Positions 46,273 through 56,782 of a stretch of DNA of 64,000 bases are shown one piece after another. The notes under the pieces were generated by a model that saw only the letters and a program-made list of their open reading frames with translations, ran no database searches and was not told the DNA's origin. Positions within the stretch are counted from its first letter, which is position 1. Each line of letters starts with the position of its first letter. Location of the stretch: positions 37,933 to 101,932 of the forward strand of contig NZ_JAIULG010000009.1 in the NCBI RefSeq assembly GCF_020169415.1, written 5' to 3'. The DNA comes from Tsukamurella sp. M9C (GTDB lineage: Bacteria > Actinomycetota > Actinomycetes > Mycobacteriales > Mycobacteriaceae). The translations under genes and the position numbers were made by a program.

Positions 46273-46980
46273 TTACGTTTCGTGAAACTGCTCCGTTGAC
46301 GTGCGCGCTGCCGCAAGCACCGGAGCCAGGTGCTCTCTGGATAGGGCGCGTGCGCGCTCAGGGTCGCGGTCGCTGATCGCGGCCAAGATGGCCCGGTGTT
46401 CCCGCTGGAAGTCTTGCGGCGCTTGAGTCGTAGTCCACGACCGGATCGTCCGCACAGTCGCAGCCTCGATCGCGTCGTAGAAGTGGTGGAGGACCGGATT
46501 GCGAGCAGCACTGACCACCGCGGCGTGGAAGTCCACGGACCGTGCGTTCGATGTTTCGAGATCGTCCACAGCGACCGCTGCATCCGCGCGGTCGATCAGC
46601 TCTTCCATCGCGGCTATCTCTTCGTCAGTGGCACGCGTTGCAGCCAGGGCCGCAACCGTGGCTTCGATCGCCTCGCGGACTTCGAGGACTGTGACGTCGT
46701 CTTCCTCCGCGAGGTATCGCGATAACACTGGCCCTAGCTCGTCGGAAGCGCGAACGAAGGTGCCGTTGCCTTGGATGGTCTCCAACACACCTACGTGAAC
46801 AAGCGCTTGCACTGCCTGCCGGAGCGTTGCTTTGCTGATCCCGTACTCGGTGGCGAGTTCCGACTCGACCGGGAGCTTGGAGCCGACGAGCCAACGGCCG
46901 CGGGCGATCTCGGACCGAAGAATGTTGATTACCTGCCCGACAAGGGCGGTTCGCTGCGGCATTGCCGGCATCGCGGTCAT
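46273..46980 (-). CDS. GntR-family regulator with FCD domain
   Basis: The gene encodes 235 residues from the ATG at 46980, which has a strong AGGAGG about 7 bp upstream. The winged helix reads INILRSEIARGRWLVGSKLPVESELATEYGISKATLRQAVQALVHVGVLE, and the FCD domain has SVDFHAAVVSAARNPVLHHF and a C-terminal REHLAP His. It is divergent from an MFS gene over 182 bp containing AT-rich palindromes, so it probably controls that transporter. Codon use is less GC-skewed than in the flanking genes, consistent with acquired DNA. Confidence 0.9.
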   Translation of the reverse strand: MTAMPAMPQRTALVGQVINILRSEIARGRWLVGSKLPVESELATEYGISKATLRQAVQALVHVGVLETIQGNGTFVRASDELGPVLSRYLAEEDDVTVLEVREAIEATVAALAATRATDEEIAAMEELIDRADAAVAVDDLETSNARSVDFHAAVVSAARNPVLHHFYDAIEAATVRTIRSWTTTQAPQDFQREHRAILAAISDRDPERARALSREHLAPVLAAARTSTEQFHET

Positions 46981-47116
46981 TGGCCACCTCCTGCAGTCGT
47001 CGCCGGCTGAAGGTATCACCCCGTGGGACCCAACCAGACGAGCCCACTTCTGGACCAGTCACTCGAGCCACACAGGTCGCCATCACCGGCGACATCGTTT
47101 AGGTTCAAAGGGCAGT

Positions 47117-47139
47117 CCTTAAGGTCTTAAGTTCATAAG
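47117..47139. promoter_or_regulatory. AT-rich palindromes before the MFS gene, possible GntR operators
   Basis: CCTTAAGG (47117-47124) and CTTAAG (47126-47131), followed by CTTA-N6-TAAG (47126-47139), form overlapping inverted repeats 24 bp or more before the MFS ATG. They fit the size of FadR-type operators. Confidence 0.45.
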
Positions 47140-47162
47140 GTTACATGATGTTAGGGGAATGA

Positions 47163-48386
47163 ATGACTCAGTTGTTCACCAGATCCGCGACTGCCGGCGC
47201 GTGCGTCGCGATGGTCGGAGTGGGAGGACTGCTCGCCGCCTACGGCCCGGCCATCCCGGAGCTCAAGGACAAGTTCGGACTCTCTGATGCCGCCGCAGGA
47301 AGCGGCCTGGCGGTACAGTCCGTCGGCGCCGTGGTGGGGGTGCTGGCGGCTCAGCCGGTTCTTCGCCGTCGCGGAAACCAGTTCGCCGTTGCCAGCTCTC
47401 TGCTTTTGATTGTCGTCGGGTCGTGCTTGATCGCGGGCGCGCCGACCTGGTCACTGACCTTGACCGGTGCCGTGATCGCCGGACTCGGTTTGGGCGGCTG
47501 CGACGCTTTGATCACGCAGCTCTTCCTGATCGGACATGGTGAACGCGGACCAGCGCTCGTCAATGTCGCCCACGCGTGCTTCGGCATCGGAACTGTCGTC
47601 GCACCAGCGGTGATCGCCGGAATCGGTGCAGAAAACTATCGCCTCGTCTTCGCCGGCGTCGCCGTCCTTGGGCTCGGTGCGGCTGTGACCATGCGCGGTC
47701 TGGCGCCGCGGCCCACACCGGCAGACGCCGCCCAGTCGGCTTCCCCAACCGCCGCGGCCAAGGCCCCTCGCCTTGTCGTCGTCGGCGTGGTCGGTGGGCT
47801 CCTCGTGCTCTACATCGCGCACTTCGCGGTGCAATCAAGTATCGGCAGCTGGGAACCGAGCCGTCTACTCGACCTCGGACACAGCGCCACCGTCGGCGGC
47901 TTGGCTACATCCGGCTACTGGCTAGCCATGGTCATCGGCCGCTTCGCCGTCGCACCGATCGCGCACCGTGTCTCACCGGCGACGGTGGTCATCGTCAGCT
48001 CCGTCGGTATGACCGTCGCCGTCGCCCTCGCCTTCTACGATCCAGTGACGATCTGGGCCTACCTGCTCGCGGGCCTGTTCATCGGACCGATCTTCCCGAA
48101 CGGCCTCAACTGGCTCATGACCACCGGCTACGCCCAGGGATCTACGTTCGCCTACGTCATCGCCGGCGCAATGGCCGGCGCGGTCTTCTGCCCGCCTCTC
48201 CTCGGAGCACTCATCGGTGTCTACGGGACAGGCGCACTGGCGCCGACCCTGCTGGCCGGATCGCTGATCGCGGTCGCGGCGTCCGTCATCGTATGGATCG
48301 CTGCGCGCAGCACAACGGAATCGTCAACGGACTCTGCCGACTCACTTGAAATTTCGTACACCTCTCTCCGAGAGGCAGATCTGTGA
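47163..48386 (+). CDS. MFS transporter
   Basis: The gene encodes 407 residues with about twelve transmembrane segments and a Pro/Ala-rich central loop (RPTPADAAQSASPTAAAKAP). The conserved loop after helix 2 is short (RRRGNQF). The late segment GPIFPNGLNWLMTTGYAQGS is typical of solute facilitators related to fucose/oxalate-type carriers. GGGGA lies before the ATG. It is divergent from the GntR/FCD gene, which suggests an organic-acid or sugar-acid substrate; no metabolic gene is attached. Like its regulator, it uses fewer GC-ending codons than the neighbours. Confidence 0.87.
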   Translation: MTQLFTRSATAGACVAMVGVGGLLAAYGPAIPELKDKFGLSDAAAGSGLAVQSVGAVVGVLAAQPVLRRRGNQFAVASSLLLIVVGSCLIAGAPTWSLTLTGAVIAGLGLGGCDALITQLFLIGHGERGPALVNVAHACFGIGTVVAPAVIAGIGAENYRLVFAGVAVLGLGAAVTMRGLAPRPTPADAAQSASPTAAAKAPRLVVVGVVGGLLVLYIAHFAVQSSIGSWEPSRLLDLGHSATVGGLATSGYWLAMVIGRFAVAPIAHRVSPATVVIVSSVGMTVAVALAFYDPVTIWAYLLAGLFIGPIFPNGLNWLMTTGYAQGSTFAYVIAGAMAGAVFCPPLLGALIGVYGTGALAPTLLAGSLIAVAASVIVWIAARSTTESSTDSADSLEISYTSLREADL

Positions 48387-48474
48387 CCACGACACTCCCC
48401 AGTACACCGTCAGGGGGCTGCTCCCACTTACGCGCCCAAGGTCGACTCAGCTCAGCTGAGCGGAGCCGCGAGCG

Positions 48475-49305
48475 TCATGCATCGCGATACCGCGGCGGGA
48501 CGATCCGCGTGAGCCGCTCGCGCGTCTGCTCGTCGCGCGGGAGGTAGGTCAGCATCCGCAGTGAGGGCCGGTCGCGCAGATTGAACGTGCTCACCTGCAG
48601 GCGCAGCTCCCCCACCAGCGGATTGCGGATCGTCTTCTCCCAGTCGGCGGCGTCGAGCACCAGGCCCGCATGCCACAGCTGCGCGAACAGCGGCGAGGCC
48701 GCCTGCAGCCGGTCGAGCAGCGGCTTCCACGACGGGTCGGCGTGGCTGCCGGCGTAGATCGCGCGAGTCCGGGCCACAACGGCCTCGAGCTCCTGCCGGT
48801 CCGCTGCGTAGGCGCCGAGCCAGAGCTCGTCGGTGAAGTCGAGCCACAGGCAGTTCCGGTCCTCCGGGGCGAACTCCTCGACGTCGGTGATGAGGAAGCG
48901 GAAGGCACGGTTGTAGCGGACCATGTCGCCGCGCGCGTTGAGCACCACGGCGGGGTTGGGCAGGAGCGCGTCGAGGACGGGCTGGACGGTGTCCGCGACG
49001 GTATCCGCCGCCGGAGGCCCGGGCTGATGCCCGGCCAGGCGCAGGACGTGGTCCCGCTCCCCCGGATCCAGCAGGAGCGCGTCGGCGACGGCGCACAGCA
49101 CCTCCGGGCTGGGGTTGACATCGCGCCCCTGCTCGACCCACGTGTACCAGGTGGTACCCACGCTGGCTCGCGCCGCGACCTCCTCCCGGCGCAGCCCGGG
49201 CGTGCGCCGCCGCCCGCCGGCCGCCAGCCCCACCTGCTGCGGCGTCACCTGCTCGCGCCTGGTGCGCAGGAAGCGCGCCAGCTCGGCGTTGTTGCGGGTG
49301 CCCAT
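48475..49305 (-). CDS. XRE-family regulator with MmyB-like ligand-binding domain
   Basis: The gene encodes 276 residues. An HTH in the first 80 residues (LARFLRTRREQVTPQQVGL, then GLRREEVAARASVGTTWYTWVEQGRD) is followed by the MmyB-like PAS-type ligand domain (PAVVLNARGDMVRYNRAFRF, then LWLDFTDELW and STFNLRDRPSLRMLTYLP). Homologues bind fatty acids in the structures known. It is divergent from a DHA2-type MFS gene over 111 bp and probably represses it. Confidence 0.92.
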   Translation of the reverse strand: MGTRNNAELARFLRTRREQVTPQQVGLAAGGRRRTPGLRREEVAARASVGTTWYTWVEQGRDVNPSPEVLCAVADALLLDPGERDHVLRLAGHQPGPPAADTVADTVQPVLDALLPNPAVVLNARGDMVRYNRAFRFLITDVEEFAPEDRNCLWLDFTDELWLGAYAADRQELEAVVARTRAIYAGSHADPSWKPLLDRLQAASPLFAQLWHAGLVLDAADWEKTIRNPLVGELRLQVSTFNLRDRPSLRMLTYLPRDEQTRERLTRIVPPRYRDA

Positions 49306-49416
49306 GCACCGAGTATCCCCCGCCGCGAGGCCGTCGCGGCGCCGCCAGCCCGGTGGTATCACTACTAGGATCCGCACGGTCTGGATACCCGGATGGCGGT
49401 GGAGCACCGTCGAGCC

Positions 49417-50859
49417 ATGACCTCCGCTCCCCACCCCCGCCTGACCCGCCCGGGGCTCGCCGTCCTCGGCGTCGCCTACTTCCTCACGACGTTCCTGTTC
49501 GCGTCGGCGAACGTGGCGGTCCCGGAGGTGGCCCGGCGACTCGCCGCCTCCCCGGCGCAGCAGACGCTGATCCTGGCCGCGTTCTCGGCGACCTTCGCGA
49601 CCGCGCTCATCCTGTTCGGCCGCCTCGGCGACAACCGCGGGCGGCGACGGGTCTTCGTCGCGGGCCTCGTCGCCGTCGGGATCGCCTCCGTCGCTGCGGG
49701 CTTCGCGCCGGACATCACCTCGCTCATCGTGCTGCGCGCGGTGCAGGGCATCGGCGCGGCGGCCTTCACCCCGCAGGTTCTCTCGACGGTGCAGGCCACC
49801 GCCGCGGGCGAGGCACGGCGCCGGGCGATCGCCGTGATCGCGGCGACCGCGGGGCTCGGCTTCTGCGGCGGGCAGGTGCTCGGCGGCGCGCTGCTGGCAT
49901 GGGATCCGGCGGGGCTCGGCTGGCGGGCCGTGTGGTGGTCCGCGGCGGTCATCGCCTGGTTCGCCGCGGCCGCCGCCCGTGCGGTGCCGGAGACCCGCGC
50001 CGAGCGTCGGCTGCCGCTGGACTACCGCGGCACGGCGCTGCTGACAGTGGCACTGCTCGCGCTGCTGGTGGGGCTCTCGGTCGGCGGCACGCTGGGCTGG
50101 CCGCCGGTCTCGTGGGTGCTGCTCGTCGTCGCCGTCGGGGCCGGCGCGGCGTTCTGGTCGTCGCAGCGGCGCGGGGAGGCCGCGGGCGGTGCGCCGATGC
50201 TGCCGCCCTCAGTGTTCGCGCACCGGCCGATCCGGGTCGGCCTGCTCATGGCGCTGCTGTTCTTCTCCGGCTACGGCGCCCTGGTCTTCGAGTACGCGCT
50301 GGTGAGCGAGCACGCACTGGGGATGAGCCCGCTGGCGTCGGGCGTGGCACTGGTTCCGTACGGCGCCGCCTTCGTGGCCGTCTCGCTGGCGCAGCCGGGG
50401 ATCCATCGCCGCCTCGGCGCGCGGACGATGCCGGTGGGGGCACTGCTCAACGCCGCGGGGCTGGTGGCGCTCGCGGCGAGCGGACTCGCGGCCCCGCAGG
50501 TCTGGGCGTGGACGGTGCAGCCCGCCCTGATCCTCGTGGGCGCCGCCCAGGCGATGCAGTTCGGGCCGCTGGTCGGAGCGATCATGGGGGCGGTGCCCGA
50601 CCGGATCGCCGGGCTCACCGGCGGGCTGGTGTCGACGGCGCAGCAGGCGGCGTTCGCACTCGGCGTCGCGACGCTCGGGACGGGCTACACGGCGCTGGCC
50701 GGCGGCATGCCGGCGCAGTACGCCTTCGCGCTGATCCTGCTGGTGCACGCGGGACTCGCGATCGCCTTCGCGGCGTGTGCGCGGAGCCTGCACCGCGCAC
50801 CGTCGACCGGCGACACGGAGGCCCCGGTTCCGGCGGCGGCGGTCAGAAGTCGCCGTTGA
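49417..50859 (+). CDS. MFS drug transporter, DHA2-like (14 TM)
   Basis: The gene encodes 480 residues from the ATG at 49417; an ATG 24 bases upstream is possible. About fourteen hydrophobic segments are present. Motif A is GRLGDNRGRRRVFVAG, and the helix-5 motif C-like region is GLGFCGGQVLGGALLA. Members export drugs, dyes or metabolites using the proton gradient. It is divergent from an MmyB-type XRE regulator and converges on the MarR gene, overlapping it by 17 bp. The substrate is unknown. Confidence 0.9.
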   Translation: MTSAPHPRLTRPGLAVLGVAYFLTTFLFASANVAVPEVARRLAASPAQQTLILAAFSATFATALILFGRLGDNRGRRRVFVAGLVAVGIASVAAGFAPDITSLIVLRAVQGIGAAAFTPQVLSTVQATAAGEARRRAIAVIAATAGLGFCGGQVLGGALLAWDPAGLGWRAVWWSAAVIAWFAAAAARAVPETRAERRLPLDYRGTALLTVALLALLVGLSVGGTLGWPPVSWVLLVVAVGAGAAFWSSQRRGEAAGGAPMLPPSVFAHRPIRVGLLMALLFFSGYGALVFEYALVSEHALGMSPLASGVALVPYGAAFVAVSLAQPGIHRRLGARTMPVGALLNAAGLVALAASGLAAPQVWAWTVQPALILVGAAQAMQFGPLVGAIMGAVPDRIAGLTGGLVSTAQQAAFALGVATLGTGYTALAGGMPAQYAFALILLVHAGLAIAFAACARSLHRAPSTGDTEAPVPAAAVRSRR

Positions 50860-51343
50860 AGCGGCGCAGCGAGCGGATCGCGCCCACCAGCGCGGCGGAC
50901 TCGTCGTCGGGCATGCCGATGTCGGAGAAGACGTCGTTGAGCACGACCGTCGCCTTCTCCACGAGTTCCCGGCCGTCCGGGGTGATGGCGACGAGGGTGG
51001 TGCGGCCGTCGGTGGGGTGGGGCTTGCGCTCGACCAGCCCGGCCTCGCCCAGCCGGTCGATCGCGTGGGTCACCGACGAGACGTGCACCTGCAGCCGGGT
51101 GCTCGCCTTCGAGATCGGCAGTTCGCCGCGCTTGGTGAAGGCGAGCAGCCGCAGCAGCTCGAACCGGGAGAACGACAGGCGGAAGGGCTTGAGGGCCGTC
51201 TCGATCCGCGCGAGCAGGATCTGGTGCGCCCGCATCACGGACGTCACCGCCTCCATGCCGGAGGCGACGTCGCCGCCCCAGCCCGCGTCCTCCCAGTTAC
51301 GGCGGGCACGCGCGATCGGGTCCCGGGGGTCCGGTTCAGCCAT
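50843..51343 (-). CDS. MarR-family regulator at the end of the valine operon
   Basis: This 166-residue winged-helix protein reads FELLRLLAFTKRGELPISKASTRLQVHVSSVTHAIDRLGEAGLVERKPHPTDGRTTLVAITPDG in its DNA-binding part, the classical MarR pattern. It starts 27 bp after mmsB, so it is co-transcribed with mmsA, the acyl-CoA dehydrogenase and mmsB. It is the best candidate to bind the 18-bp palindrome at 55019-55036. It overlaps the convergent MFS gene by 17 bp. Confidence 0.92.
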   Translation of the reverse strand: MAEPDPRDPIARARRNWEDAGWGGDVASGMEAVTSVMRAHQILLARIETALKPFRLSFSRFELLRLLAFTKRGELPISKASTRLQVHVSSVTHAIDRLGEAGLVERKPHPTDGRTTLVAITPDGRELVEKATVVLNDVFSDIGMPDDESAALVGAIRSLRRFNGDF

Positions 51344-51370
51344 CGCGCCCGCCTTCCTCGTTGTGAATCG

Positions 51371-52240
51371 CTACCTCAGCGTCTGAATGATCGCACTGAA
51401 GTCCAGGCCGCCGTTGTCCTGCGCGAACGCAGAGTACAGCTCGGCGGCGTGCGTGCCGAGCGGCGCGCTCGACCCGGTGGACGCCACGGCGTCCATGGCC
51501 AGCCCCAGATCCTTGTTCATCAGGGCGGTCGCGAAGCCGGGCTTGAACTCGTTGCCCGACGGTGCCCCCGCCACCGGCCCCGGCACGGGGCAGTTGGTGT
51601 GCAGCGACCAGCAGTTGCCGGTGGCGCCGGTGACCACGTCGTACAGCGCCTGATCCGCCAGGCCCAGCTTCTCGGCGAGGACGAAGGCCTCGCCCACGAC
51701 GATCTGCTGGACCGCAAGGATCATGTTGTTGCAGACCTTGGCGGCCTGCCCGTTGCCCGATCCGCCGCAGTGGATCACCTTGCCCGCCATCGGATCCAGC
51801 ACGGGCTGGGCCGCGGCGAAGGCGGCGTCGTCGCCGCCCACCATGAAGGCGAGGGTGCCGGCGTCGGCACCCTTGACGCCGCCCGAGACGGGCGCGTCCA
51901 CCTGCTTCATCCCGGCGGCCTCGGCCAGCGCGTGCACCGCGCGGGCGTCGTCGACGGAGATGGTGGAGCTGTCGATGAACAGCGTGCCCTGCGCAGCGTG
52001 TGGGAGGACCGACTCGTACACGGCCTTCACGATGCCGCCGTTGGGCAGCATGGTGACCACGGCGTCCGCGCCGGTCACCGCCTCCTCGGCGGTGTCGATC
52101 ACGGTGACGCCGGCCGCGCGGGCCGCGTCCTGCGCCGCGGGGACGAGGTCGAAACCGCGCACCGTGTGGCCGGCCGCGACCAGGTTCTTCGCCATCGGGC
52201 CGCCCATGTGGCCGAGGCCGAGGAATGCGATCGTGCTCAT
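51371..52240 (-). CDS. mmsB: 3-hydroxyisobutyrate dehydrogenase
   Basis: The gene encodes 289 residues. The N-terminal Rossmann motif is IAFLGLGHMGGPMAKNL, the substrate loop DAPVSGGVKGA, and the catalytic Lys lies in GSGNGQAAKVCNNMIL. It oxidises 3-hydroxyisobutyrate to methylmalonate semialdehyde in valine breakdown. It sits 13 bp after the acyl-CoA dehydrogenase gene and is followed by MarR. Only an enoyl-CoA hydratase and a hydroxyisobutyryl-CoA hydrolase are missing here for the full isobutyryl-CoA route. Confidence 0.94.
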   Translation of the reverse strand: MSTIAFLGLGHMGGPMAKNLVAAGHTVRGFDLVPAAQDAARAAGVTVIDTAEEAVTGADAVVTMLPNGGIVKAVYESVLPHAAQGTLFIDSSTISVDDARAVHALAEAAGMKQVDAPVSGGVKGADAGTLAFMVGGDDAAFAAAQPVLDPMAGKVIHCGGSGNGQAAKVCNNMILAVQQIVVGEAFVLAEKLGLADQALYDVVTGATGNCWSLHTNCPVPGPVAGAPSGNEFKPGFATALMNKDLGLAMDAVASTGSSAPLGTHAAELYSAFAQDNGGLDFSAIIQTLR

Positions 52241-52253
52241 GAAGGTGTGCCTC

Positions 52254-53417
52254 CTACTTGCCCTGGATGCGGGCGGCCTCGGCGCGGCCGATCACCATCC
52301 GCATGATCTCGTTGGTGCCCTCGAGGATCCGGTTCACCCGCAGGTCGCGGACGATCTTCTCGACGCCGGTCTCGTGCAGGTAGCCGTAGCCGCCGTGCAG
52401 CTGCAGCGCCTGGTCGGCGACCTGGTAGCAGGTCTCGGTGACGAATTTCTTCGCCATGGCGCAGAGCTCGACCTTGTCGGGGTCGTTCTCGTCGAGCGCG
52501 GTGGCCGCGCGCCAGAGGATCAGACGGGACGCCTCGAGCGAGGTGGCCATGTCGGCGAGCGTGAACCGGATGGTCGGCTCGTCGATCAGCTTGCGGCCGA
52601 ACGTCTCGCGCTCCGTCATGTAGCGCAGGGCGAGGTCGTACGCGGCCTGCGCGCCGCCCAGGGAGCAGGCGGCGATGTTGAGCCGGCCGCCGTTGAGTCC
52701 GTTCATGGCGATGCCGAAGCCCTTGCCGGCACCGTCGGTCCCGCCCAGCATGCGCGAGGCCGGGATCCGGACGTTCTCGAAGATCACCTGGGTGGTGGGC
52801 TGGCTGTGCCAGCCCATCTTCACCTCGGGCGGCCCGAAGGAGAGGCCGGGGGTTCCCTTGTCCACCAGGAAGGTCGAGATGCCGCGCGCACCCTCGCCCT
52901 CGCTGCGCGCCATCACCACGTACAGGTCGGACGCGCCGCCGCCGGAGATGAACTGCTTCGTCCCGTTGAGCACGAAGTCGTCGCCGTCGCGGTCGGCCTT
53001 GGTGGTCAGCGACGCCGCGTCCGAGCCGGCACCCGGCTCGGTGAGGCAGTAGCTGGCCATCACGTCCATCGGCGCGAGCTTGGGGATCCACTCCTGCCGC
53101 TGCTCCTCGGAGCCGTAGGTGTCGACCATCCACGTGCACATGTTGTGGATCGAGATGAACGCCGCGGTCACGGGATCGCCCTTGGCGAGCTCCTCGAAGA
53201 TGCGGACGCCGTCGAGCCGGCGCAGGCCGGATCCGCCCACGTCCTCGCGGGTGTAGATGGCGGCCATGCCGAGGCTGCCCGCCTCCTTCATCTCCGCCAC
53301 CGGGAAGTGCTTGGTGGCGTCCCAGTCGAGCGCGGAGGGCGCGAGGCGCTTGCGGGAGAAGTCGCGGGCCATCTCGACGATGGCGAGGTCGTCCCCCGTC
53401 AGGTTCGGGTAGGGCAC
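52254..53417 (-). CDS. acyl-CoA dehydrogenase, probable isobutyryl-CoA dehydrogenase
   Basis: This 387-residue flavoprotein has ASYCLTEPGAGSDAASL (FAD/substrate loop), GWHSQPTTQVIFENVRIP, LHGGYGYLHETGVEKIVRD and the catalytic Glu in RILEGTNEIMR (about residue 366), the position used by short- and branched-chain enzymes. GTG is the start. It lies between mmsA and mmsB, which makes isobutyryl-CoA oxidation in valine catabolism the natural role. Electrons would go to ETF. Confidence 0.92.
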   Translation of the reverse strand: MPYPNLTGDDLAIVEMARDFSRKRLAPSALDWDATKHFPVAEMKEAGSLGMAAIYTREDVGGSGLRRLDGVRIFEELAKGDPVTAAFISIHNMCTWMVDTYGSEEQRQEWIPKLAPMDVMASYCLTEPGAGSDAASLTTKADRDGDDFVLNGTKQFISGGGASDLYVVMARSEGEGARGISTFLVDKGTPGLSFGPPEVKMGWHSQPTTQVIFENVRIPASRMLGGTDGAGKGFGIAMNGLNGGRLNIAACSLGGAQAAYDLALRYMTERETFGRKLIDEPTIRFTLADMATSLEASRLILWRAATALDENDPDKVELCAMAKKFVTETCYQVADQALQLHGGYGYLHETGVEKIVRDLRVNRILEGTNEIMRMVIGRAEAARIQGK

Positions 53418-53426
53418 GTGCCTCTC

Positions 53427-54950
<1,524 letters not shown>

Positions 54951-55018
54951 GGTGTGTCCTTCTCTCTCGATCGAGGTCCATCGCGAAGCCCTTGCGCGAT
55001 GTGTTGCCCATCACTATA

Positions 55019-55036
55019 TACTTGGATATCCAAGTA
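55019..55036. promoter_or_regulatory. 18-bp perfect palindrome, likely MarR operator
   Basis: TACTTGGATATCCAAGTA is an exact palindrome in an AT-rich patch that runs from ATATA upstream. It lies between the divergent mmsA and acyl-CoA ligase genes, 68 bp and 20 bp from their starts. Size and symmetry fit a MarR dimer site; the MarR gene ends this operon. Confidence 0.75.
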
Positions 55037-55056
55037 ATCAACCGGAGGATCTGAAA

Positions 55057-56724
55057 GTGGCTAGCACACAGGGGTATCGAGACTTCCTTGCCGCGCGCGA
55101 CCTGCTGGTCGAGCTCGCCGACGACTACGACGCGGCGCGGGAGCGCTTCAGTTGGCCGCAGCTCGACGAGTGGAACTTCGCGCTCGACTGGTTCGACCGG
55201 GTGGCCGAGAACAACGACGCCCCCGCCCTGTGGATCGTCGAGGAGGACGGCTCCGAGTCGAAGTTCAGCTACGCGGAGATGAGCGCGCGCAGCAACCGGG
55301 TCGCGAACTGGCTGCGCGAGCGCGGCGTGAATCCGGGCGATCGGATCCTGCTCATGCTCAGCAACCAGGTCGAGCTCTGGGACGTCATGCTCGCCGCGAT
55401 CAAGCTCGGCGCCGTGGTCATCCCCGCGACCACGCTGCTCGCCGAGGGCGACATCGCCGACCGCATCGCCCGCGGCGGCGCGAAGCACGTCATCGTGCGG
55501 AGCGAGCTCGCCGAGCGCGTCCCCGCGGACGCGCAGGTCACCCGGATCGCCATCGGCGATCCGGTGCCGGGCTGGGAGTCCTTCGCCGCGGCGTACACGG
55601 CACCGTCGGACTTCACCCCCTCGCACGTCACGCACGCCGACGACACCCTGCTGCTGTACTTCACCTCCGGCACCACGAGCGCGCCGAAGCTGGTCGAGCA
55701 CACGCATGCGAGCTACCCCGTGGGCCACCTGTCGACGATGTACTGGATCGGGCTGCGCCCCGGCGACGTGCACCTCAACGTGAGCTCGCCGGGCTGGGCG
55801 AAGCACGCGTGGAGCAACGTCTTCACGCCGTGGATCGCCCAGGCTTGCGTCTTCATCTACAACTACAACCGGTTCGACGCGGCCGCCCTGATGAAGCAGA
55901 TGGAGCGGGCCGGCGTCACCAGCTTCTGCGCGCCGCCGACGGTGTGGCGCATGCTGATCCAGGCCGACCTCAGCGCCCTGGCCACGCCGCCGCGCGTCGT
56001 CGTGGGCGCCGGCGAGCCGCTCAACCCCGAGGTGATCACCCGCGTGCGGAACGCGTGGGGCGTGACGATCCGCGACGGCTTCGGCCAGACCGAGACCACG
56101 GTCCAGGTGGCGAACACGCCGGGCCAGCCGCTCAAGGACGGGTCGATGGGCCGCCCGTGCCCCGGCTACGACGTGGTGCTGGTCGACCCGGCCACCGGCG
56201 AGCAGGGCGTGGACGAGGGCGAGATCTGCCTGCGCCTGGACCCGCGGCCGCTCGGCCTCATGGTCGGCTACCACGGCGACGCCGAGAAGACCGCGAAGGT
56301 GATGGAGGGCGGCGTCTACCACACGGGCGACGTGGCCTCGAAGGACGCGGACGGCTACCTGACCTACGTCGGCCGCACCGACGACGTCTTCAAGTCGAGC
56401 GACTACAAGATCAGCCCGTTCGAGCTGGAATCGGTTCTGCTGGAGCATGATGCGGTGGCCGAGGCCGCCGTCGTCCCGGCGCCGGACGAGCTGCGCCTCG
56501 CGGTGCCGAAGGCGTACATCGTGCTCGCCGACGGCCACGCGCCGGACGAGGCGACGGCGCAGTCGATCTTCGACTACAGCCGCGAGCACCTCGCGCCCTA
56601 CAAGCGCGTGCGCCGCATCGCCTTCGCCGACCTGCCGAAGACGATCAGCGGCAAGATCCGCCGCGTGGAGCTGCGCAAGGCCGAGGAGCAGGGCCTGACC
56701 TCCGCGGAGTTCCGCGAGTCCTAA
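55057..56724 (+). CDS. AMP-forming acyl-CoA synthetase
   Basis: The gene encodes 555 residues from the GTG at 55057, behind GGAGG. ANL-superfamily motifs are the P-loop YFTSGTTSAPKLVEHTH, GFGQTETTVQVA, HTGDVASKDADGYLTYVGRTDD and the catalytic Lys in PKTISGKIRRVEL. The sequence around SSPGWAKHAWSNVFTPW recalls medium-chain (ACSM-type) synthetases. Divergence from the valine genes suggests it activates isobutyrate or another branched short acid to its CoA ester; this is inferred. Confidence 0.9.
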   Translation: MASTQGYRDFLAARDLLVELADDYDAARERFSWPQLDEWNFALDWFDRVAENNDAPALWIVEEDGSESKFSYAEMSARSNRVANWLRERGVNPGDRILLMLSNQVELWDVMLAAIKLGAVVIPATTLLAEGDIADRIARGGAKHVIVRSELAERVPADAQVTRIAIGDPVPGWESFAAAYTAPSDFTPSHVTHADDTLLLYFTSGTTSAPKLVEHTHASYPVGHLSTMYWIGLRPGDVHLNVSSPGWAKHAWSNVFTPWIAQACVFIYNYNRFDAAALMKQMERAGVTSFCAPPTVWRMLIQADLSALATPPRVVVGAGEPLNPEVITRVRNAWGVTIRDGFGQTETTVQVANTPGQPLKDGSMGRPCPGYDVVLVDPATGEQGVDEGEICLRLDPRPLGLMVGYHGDAEKTAKVMEGGVYHTGDVASKDADGYLTYVGRTDDVFKSSDYKISPFELESVLLEHDAVAEAAVVPAPDELRLAVPKAYIVLADGHAPDEATAQSIFDYSREHLAPYKRVRRIAFADLPKTISGKIRRVELRKAEEQGLTSAEFRES

Positions 56725-56782
56725 CAGGGGCACTCCCCGCAGCGGCGGCGATCCGGACCACCGGATCGTCGCCGCTGTCGTA

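Noticed and set aside
49354..49389. GGTATC and GATACC inverted pair between the XRE and MFS genes
   Set aside because: The arms are only 6 bp with a long spacer; this is too weak to call an operator.
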